A DNA stretch of 9,897 bases from JBILCM01 sp044353165. GTDB taxonomy: Bacteria; Bacillota; Bacilli; Paenibacillales; YIM-B00363. Positions 6,116-9,897 of the stretch are shown here, in pieces. The notes under the pieces were generated by a model. The model saw nothing but the letters and a program-made list of their open reading frames with translations, was not told where the DNA came from and searched no databases. Within the stretch, counting starts at the first letter, position 1, and every line of letters starts with the position of its first letter. The DNA lies in contig JBILCM010000081.1 of assembly GCA_044353165.1 (NCBI GenBank), forward strand, positions 1 through 9,897, read 5' to 3'. A program made the translations under genes and the position numbers.

Positions 6116-6163
6116 ATTTATACGCAAATGTTTATTGCACGTATCATTTATACGTGTTAATCT
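6116..6163 (+). promoter_or_regulatory. hicAB promoter with operator-like repeats
   Basis: TTGCAC (6135-6140), 17 bases, TAATCT (6158-6163) gives a start near 6170, just ahead of the hicA ribosome site. CACGTAT (6138-6144) and ATACGTG (6150-6156) are perfect 7-base arms with a 5-base centre lying between the -35 and -10. The sequence ATTTATACG also occurs at 6116-6124 and 6146-6154, exactly 30 bases apart. A repressor (HicB or the HicAB complex) bound here would block RNA polymerase; that is known for other hicAB operons and inferred here. Confidence 0.62.
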
Positions 6164-6186
6164 ATATAGAGTAAGGGGATAAGGGA

Positions 6187-6369
6187 ATGAGTTCGAGGGA
6201 GATCATAAAACTCATTGAAAACGATGGCTGGAAGTGGGTTGCAGTCAACGGAAGCCATCACCAATTTAAACACCCTACCAAGCCAGGCAAAGTAACAATT
6301 CCTCACCCCAGGAAAGACTTGGTAACAAAGACAATCAACTCAATTCTTAAGGAAGCTGGGCTCCGATAA
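6187..6369 (+). CDS. hicA: HicA toxin (mRNA interferase, YcfA family)
   Basis: The 60-residue HicA toxin is a small double-stranded-RNA-binding-like nuclease that cleaves mRNA and blocks translation when not bound by HicB. The sequence shows the typical order: an N-terminal helix (SSREIIKLIENDGW), a strand, the catalytic motif GSHHQFKHP (22-30, His24 the expected active residue), a KVTIPHPRKDL segment (35-45) and a C-terminal helix ending ILKEAGL. The length is normal for the family and the catalytic His is present. The start at 6187 has AAGGGG (6173-6178) 8 bases upstream. It precedes hicB by 29 bases in the usual toxin-first order of hicAB modules. Confidence 0.92.
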   Translation: MSSREIIKLIENDGWKWVAVNGSHHQFKHPTKPGKVTIPHPRKDLVTKTINSILKEAGLR

Positions 6370-6398
6370 GAACCTCGCCGAAGGAGGTAAAGTAGATC

Positions 6399-6821
6399 AT
6401 GGCGAAATACATTTATCCTGCAATTTTCGATCTAAACGAACATGGCGGTTTTACGATTACGTTCCCTGACCTACCCGGTTGCATCACAGAAGGCGACGAT
6501 ATCGACGAATCTCTCCGAATGGCGGCTGAAGCAATGGCTTTGCATATCTATGGAATGGAACGCGATGGCGATTCGATTCCTAGTCCGTCGAAACCCGCTA
6601 ACGTTGTGATGCCAGACGACACAGATCCGAACGCCTTTGTCACAATGATTCAGGCAAGGACAGAACCGATCCGCGATGAAATCCAAAACCGATCGGTAAA
6701 GAAGACATTGACTATCCCCAAATGGCTGAATGATGAAGCCGAAAATCACGGATTAAACTTCTCTCAAGAATTGCAGTTCGCCCTTAAAGAAAAACTCGGT
6801 TTCTTCGAAAAGCGGTCTTAA
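6399..6821 (+). CDS. hicB: HicB antitoxin with ribbon-helix-helix tail
   Basis: HicB neutralises HicA and represses the operon. The 140-residue protein has the HicB partial RNase-H fold at the N-terminus: strands YIYPAIFDL and GFTITFPDL, then the family signature PDLPGCITEGDDIDESLRMA (23-42) and a helix (41-52). The C-terminal part (about 100-134, VKKTLTIPKWLNDEAENHG and SQELQFALKEKLG) reads as a ribbon-helix-helix DNA-binding domain, so this belongs to the RHH rather than the HTH branch of HicB. The linker at 60-95 is Pro- and Asp-rich. AAGGAGGT (6381-6388), 10 bases before the ATG, is a stronger ribosome site than that of hicA, which fits the need for excess antitoxin. A terminator follows 26 bases after the stop. 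Confidence 0.92.
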   Translation: MAKYIYPAIFDLNEHGGFTITFPDLPGCITEGDDIDESLRMAAEAMALHIYGMERDGDSIPSPSKPANVVMPDDTDPNAFVTMIQARTEPIRDEIQNRSVKKTLTIPKWLNDEAENHGLNFSQELQFALKEKLGFFEKRS

Positions 6822-6834
6822 CGAGCCATTCGAG

Positions 6835-6903
6835 TTGGATATAAGAATCTACCCCTTGAGTCTATCCCTACCTAGGGGTAGATTTTTTCTGTCACGCGGT
6901 GGA
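6835..6903. repeat. Long direct repeat flanking hicAB, right copy
   Basis: Partner of 6036-6104, offset 799 bases. All six differences between the copies fall in 6835-6871, beyond the stop codon of the minus-strand gene; the 32 bases inside that gene (6872-6903) are identical in both copies. Confidence 0.88.
6848..6888 (+). terminator. Rho-independent terminator after hicAB
   Basis: The 9-base-pair stem TCTACCCCT (6848-6856) / AGGGGTAGA (6874-6882) is followed by six T (6883-6888). The right arm and the T-tract lie inside or at the stop codon of the opposing membrane protein gene, so its last codons are also the terminator of hicAB. On the minus strand the hairpin is followed only by a short T-containing run, so termination in that direction should be weaker. 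Confidence 0.85.
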
Positions 6904-7378
6904 TGAACAGGCGGCCATACAAGCCCAGTCCCACGCCATAAAGCAGATGCCCGACCACCCACCAGAACAGAGCGACGCCATCGTCGATCGCGGGTGTTCG
7001 CGTGGAGAGCAATGTGAGCGGGATGAAGGTGGGGATGGCTAAAGCGCCAGCCGCAATCCCTAAGCGCAACGCCTTGGTCCGCAGTGAGGGATAGCGTAAC
7101 AAAAGAATGATATATAGCGCTGCGATACCGACGGAAACCGCGAGATGCAAGATGAACTCGAACCATTCCGGCAGCGGTTGCGGCAAGAAAGGCACAAAAT
7201 CAACATTGAGGAGCAGAATATAGACTTTGGAACCCGTGACATTTTCGATCAATTTGAAGAAAAATCCCATCGCGATTCCCGTGAGCGTCCCTGCCGAGAG
7301 GCCATGAAATAATATTTGCTGAACCATTCTCCACTTCGATTTGAACCGCGGATCTTGGGGTTTGCGTCGTTGGGACAA
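6872..7378 (-). CDS. Four-helix integral membrane protein, unknown function
   Basis: A 168-residue membrane protein with a basic N-terminus (SQRRKPQDPRFKSKWR) and four predicted membrane helices at about 22-44, 74-95, 104-125 and 136-157. Between helices 1 and 2 a conserved-looking hydrophobic segment (SKVYILLLNVDFVPFLPQPLPEWFEF) may be a re-entrant or amphipathic region. His79 and His144 lie within helices. I cannot name the family with confidence, though it looks like a conserved Bacilli membrane protein. The start is TTG (7378-7376), supported by AGGTGAT (7390-7384) 5 bases upstream; the next ATG is at codon 18. It diverges from the RND exporter gene and shares its -35 element, which suggests co-ordinated or opposed expression. 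The 3' end of the gene is duplicated on the far side of hicAB. Confidence 0.8.
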   Translation of the reverse strand: MSQRRKPQDPRFKSKWRMVQQILFHGLSAGTLTGIAMGFFFKLIENVTGSKVYILLLNVDFVPFLPQPLPEWFEFILHLAVSVGIAALYIILLLRYPSLRTKALRLGIAAGALAIPTFIPLTLLSTRTPAIDDGVALFWWVVGHLLYGVGLGLYGRLFIHRVTEKIYP

Positions 7379-7411
7379 TTCGGATCACCTCATGGTATGA
7401 TTTGTGATGTA

Positions 7412-7440
7412 AGCATATCGACACCGATGGCGCATTGCAA
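7412..7440 (-). promoter_or_regulatory. Promoter of the membrane protein gene (shared -35)
   Basis: On the minus strand, TTGCAA (7440-7435), 17 bases, TATGCT (7417-7412). The transcript would start near 7405, about 27 bases before the TTG start, with the ribosome site in between. Confidence 0.68.
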
Positions 7441-7463
7441 GCGCAGGAACCTATTTTTATACT
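7435..7463 (+). promoter_or_regulatory. Promoter of the RND exporter gene (shared -35)
   Basis: TTGCAA (7435-7440), 17 bases, TATACT (7458-7463). The start near 7470 leaves a leader of about 31 bases. The same self-complementary hexamer is the -35 of the opposite promoter, and it is bordered by GCGC one base away on the left (7430-7433) and directly on the right (7441-7444). Confidence 0.7.
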
Positions 7464-7500
7464 AGAGAAAGATTGTCGGAATGGGAGTGTGACCCCATAC

Positions 7501-9897
7501 ATGGGTGGAATGACGAAGTTTAGCTTAAAAAATACTGTGGCCGTAGTGATCTTGTGCGTGTTGGTGCTCGTGGCGGGTTTGTTCTCAACGAATCGGATCG
7601 GCGTGGAGACGTTCCCCGATGTGACGTTCCCGGCTGTATTCGTGCAGACGATCTATCCAGGAGCGTCAACGGAAGAGATGGAGACGGAGGTCACCATTCC
7701 CGTGGAGACGGAGTTACTGGCGTTACAAGGATATGACAGCATCACGAGCACGACGGCCGAGTTTTCTTCGGCGATCTTCCTCTTGTATCCGTTCGGGACG
7801 GATATGGATAAGGTCGTTGCTGATGTAGAAGCAGCCGTAGAGAAGGCGAATGTGCCGCAGAAAGCAGATACGATCGTTGCGCGCATCTCCCCGAATACGA
7901 TTCCGATCTTCGAAGCGGCGGTTACGCTGGATTCGAGTGCGGATGCGGCGGCACTGCAACAGGTCATGGAGACGAAAGTGGTACCGGCGCTTGAACAAGT
8001 GGAAGGCGTCAGCTCCGTGGACCTACAGGGGGGTAACGCCTCGGAAATCCGAATTCAGCTCAAAGATGAACTGGTTCGTGCGCAAGGGATTACGAGTACG
8101 GCACTACGTGATGCGATCCAAAGCCGTAATTTCGCATTCCCATTAGGCAGTGTGGACGAAGCGGGGGTGTCGGTTCCCGTCCGATTTGTCGGGGAACTCG
8201 AGGGCATCGAAGCACTGAAAGATGCAAGACTGTCGGTGCGTTCGTTCGACGGAACCTCGCGCAACATCCGATTGATCGATGTGGCGGACGTGAATGTGGA
8301 GACTGCGCAGAAGGTGATCGCGCGTTACAACGGCCAACCGGCCTTCCTGATCAGTGTCAACAAAGAGCAGGAAGCGAACACCGCAGAGGTGGCGGAATCG
8401 GTGCGTTCCACCCTCTCGGGTTTCAATAAGCTGGATGGGTTTTCTTATGCGGTGATCAGCGATTTGGGTCAAGAAGTGGAGAAGTCGGTCGAGACGCTAT
8501 TGAAGGAAGGCGGGTACGGGACACTTTTCACGGTTATCGTGATCTTCCTCTTCTTACGAAATATTCGCGCAACGATCATAGCGATCTTGTCGTTGCCGTT
8601 ATCAATTCTGTTGACGATATCCGTCTTGGATTTGACGGGCAATACGCTCAACATCATGACGTTGGGCGGCTTGGCGGTTGCGATCGGGCGGATTGTCGAC
8701 GACAGCATCGTCATTATCGAGAATATCTATCGCTGGCGACAGGTGCACGGTCCGAAGATGCCGGGACACAAGCTTGCCTTCTTGGCCACGCGTGAAGTGT
8801 TGGGTCCGGTGGCGTCGTCGACGGTCGCCACCGTCGTGGTGTTCTTGCCGCTGGCCTTCGTTAGCGGGATTATTGGGGAGTTTTTCACGCCGTTCGCGAT
8901 CGCTGTGGTCGCTTCGATTACGGCATCGCTCATCGTCTCCTTGACGCTCATTCCGGTGCTAGGCAGCGCGTTCTTCACCCGAGTGCGTGCGCATGGGAAA
9001 ACAAGCTGGCTCGTGCGCATGTATGAGCCGCTGCTTCGCGGGTCGTTGCGGCGCAAAGGACTTGTTTTCGCGCTGTCGATCGTCTTGTTGGCGGGCTCGC
9101 TTGGCTTGGTCAAGCTTCTCGGGCTTTCGTTCTTGCCAGCCGGCGGCGATGTGTTCGTCCGTATGAAGGTGGATCTTCCGGCAGAGGCGAGATTGGCACA
9201 GACGGACCGCGTCGCGCGTGACGTCGAGGGGTACTTGCAGCAACAAGATGAGGTGGAACGCATGTATTTGCGCATCGGCATTCGCGATAACACCGACGCG
9301 GGGCTGGCGCCGCCGACCGATGATACGGCTTCCTTCATCTTGATCTTGCGTAAGGATGTCGATATCACAGCGTTCAACACGCGGTTGACGAAGGATGTCA
9401 CGACGCTCGTCACTGCCCAAGTGCCGCAAGCGAAGGTCAGTGTGGCCGAAATACAACAACAAGGACCGCCTAGCGGCAACAATATCGATGTAACGCTATA
9501 TAGTGACGACCCCGCAGCGTTAAGCGAAGCGGCACGTATCGTTGAAAATTTCATGGTTGGGAATGATGGACTCAAAAATATTCGCAACAGCTTGAACGAG
9601 GTACAAGACAAATGGGTCGTGCGGCTGAATGCGAACGGCGAACAACTCGGCGTAGACCCGATGCTTGTCGGAATGGTCGTCTCCGAGCGATTGCGGCCTG
9701 CAGAGATTGCGGATTTCAAGTGGGGCGATCGAGATTGGAATGTAACGGTGGCGTATGAAAACAACATTGAGGATATGCAAGCGTTGAAGCGCATCCCCAT
9801 CGTGACACCAGTAGGGCCGCGCACGCTTGGCGATATCGCTGTGGTGGAGCAAACTTCGGCACCGATTACGATCCAACACGAGGGTGGACGGATGAAC
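7501..9897 (+). CDS. RND family efflux transporter (SwrC/AcrB-like), 3' truncated by window
   Basis: The first 799 residues of a resistance-nodulation-division permease (full length usually about 1,030), a proton-driven exporter of drugs, lipopeptides or other amphiphiles in the cytoplasmic membrane. Visible in order are helix 1 (about 11-28), the first periplasmic-type porter loop with the TFPDVTFPAV and TIYPGASTEEME motifs, and helices 2-3 (about 338-380). Helix 4 carries GRIVDDSIVIIENIYRW, with the proton-relay pair Asp400-Asp401. Helices 5-6 (about 434-493), helix 7 (about 520-540) and most of the second porter loop follow. The Arg before the Asp pair and the lack of an adaptor gene in view fit SwrC-type exporters of Gram-positive bacteria. 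The start is uncertain: ATG 7501 has GGGAG (7483-7487) 13 bases upstream; GTG 7489 and ATG 7510 are alternatives. No stop or frameshift is seen up to the edge. Confidence 0.93.
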   Translation, partial: MGGMTKFSLKNTVAVVILCVLVLVAGLFSTNRIGVETFPDVTFPAVFVQTIYPGASTEEMETEVTIPVETELLALQGYDSITSTTAEFSSAIFLLYPFGTDMDKVVADVEAAVEKANVPQKADTIVARISPNTIPIFEAAVTLDSSADAAALQQVMETKVVPALEQVEGVSSVDLQGGNASEIRIQLKDELVRAQGITSTALRDAIQSRNFAFPLGSVDEAGVSVPVRFVGELEGIEALKDARLSVRSFDGTSRNIRLIDVADVNVETAQKVIARYNGQPAFLISVNKEQEANTAEVAESVRSTLSGFNKLDGFSYAVISDLGQEVEKSVETLLKEGGYGTLFTVIVIFLFLRNIRATIIAILSLPLSILLTISVLDLTGNTLNIMTLGGLAVAIGRIVDDSIVIIENIYRWRQVHGPKMPGHKLAFLATREVLGPVASSTVATVVVFLPLAFVSGIIGEFFTPFAIAVVASITASLIVSLTLIPVLGSAFFTRVRAHGKTSWLVRMYEPLLRGSLRRKGLVFALSIVLLAGSLGLVKLLGLSFLPAGGDVFVRMKVDLPAEARLAQTDRVARDVEGYLQQQDEVERMYLRIGIRDNTDAGLAPPTDDTASFILILRKDVDITAFNTRLTKDVTTLVTAQVPQAKVSVAEIQQQGPPSGNNIDVTLYSDDPAALSEAARIVENFMVGNDGLKNIRNSLNEVQDKWVVRLNANGEQLGVDPMLVGMVVSERLRPAEIADFKWGDRDWNVTVAYENNIEDMQALKRIPIVTPVGPRTLGDIAVVEQTSAPITIQHEGGRMN

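Noticed and set aside
6105..6847. Insertion sequence or composite transposon around hicAB
   Set aside because: No transposase or terminal inverted repeats are seen. The flanking repeats are direct and carry a gene end and terminator, unlike IS ends; 56-69 bases is also too long for a target-site duplication.
8727..9824. 365-codon open frame antisense to the RND exporter
   Set aside because: The plus-strand frame has full RND motifs through this region. The antisense product is Ser/Thr/Arg-rich, without domains, as expected for a mirror of coding sequence.

Overview
The window looks like a chromosome segment of a low-to-mid GC Gram-positive bacterium of the Bacillota (Bacillales/Paenibacillaceae type). 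Several genes have consensus Shine-Dalgarno sites (AAGGAGG-like), two very probable starts are TTG, sigma-A-type promoters can be read directly, and the last gene is an RND exporter of the SwrC kind found in such bacteria. The exact genus cannot be read from the sequence.

Layout. (1) 11-316, minus: a small unrecognised protein. (2) 551-1444, plus: a classical short-chain dehydrogenase/reductase. (3) 1445-2062: about 620 AT-rich bases with no convincing gene, perhaps decayed sequence. (4) 2063-2737: a cyclase/kynurenine-formamidase-like metal hydrolase. (5) 2830-3582 and 3637-4944: a probable operon of a DUF3784-like membrane protein with a PH-like tail, and a major facilitator transporter. 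The SDR and this operon are preceded by almost the same 36-base promoter-like element. (6) 5019-6033: a tight three-gene operon of a ribbon-helix-helix antitoxin, a PIN-domain toxin and a heptad-repeat coiled-coil protein, joined by ATGA overlaps. Two inverted repeats overlap its promoter. (7) 6187-6821: a hicA-hicB toxin-antitoxin module with its own promoter and a dyad between -35 and -10. (8) 6872-7378, minus: a four-helix membrane protein. (9) 7501 to the window end: about 800 residues of an RND exporter, cut off by the window.

Three points deserve attention. First, hicAB sits between two direct copies of a 69-base sequence, 799 bases apart. Each copy holds a rho-independent terminator and the last codons of the minus-strand membrane protein gene, so the cassette looks as if it entered at the 3' end of that gene and left it intact. 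Second, the membrane protein gene and the RND gene diverge from a single self-complementary -35 hexamer (TTGCAA, 7435-7440) with a -10 box exactly 17 bases away on each side, so the two promoters should exclude each other. Third, the PIN/RHH pair carries a translationally coupled third gene, a long-helix protein whose coding sequence contains a 42-base-period repeat.

Taken together, 4945-6903 is an accessory strip of two adjacent type II toxin-antitoxin modules inserted among housekeeping and transport genes. All family names come from motifs read by eye. No database search was made.
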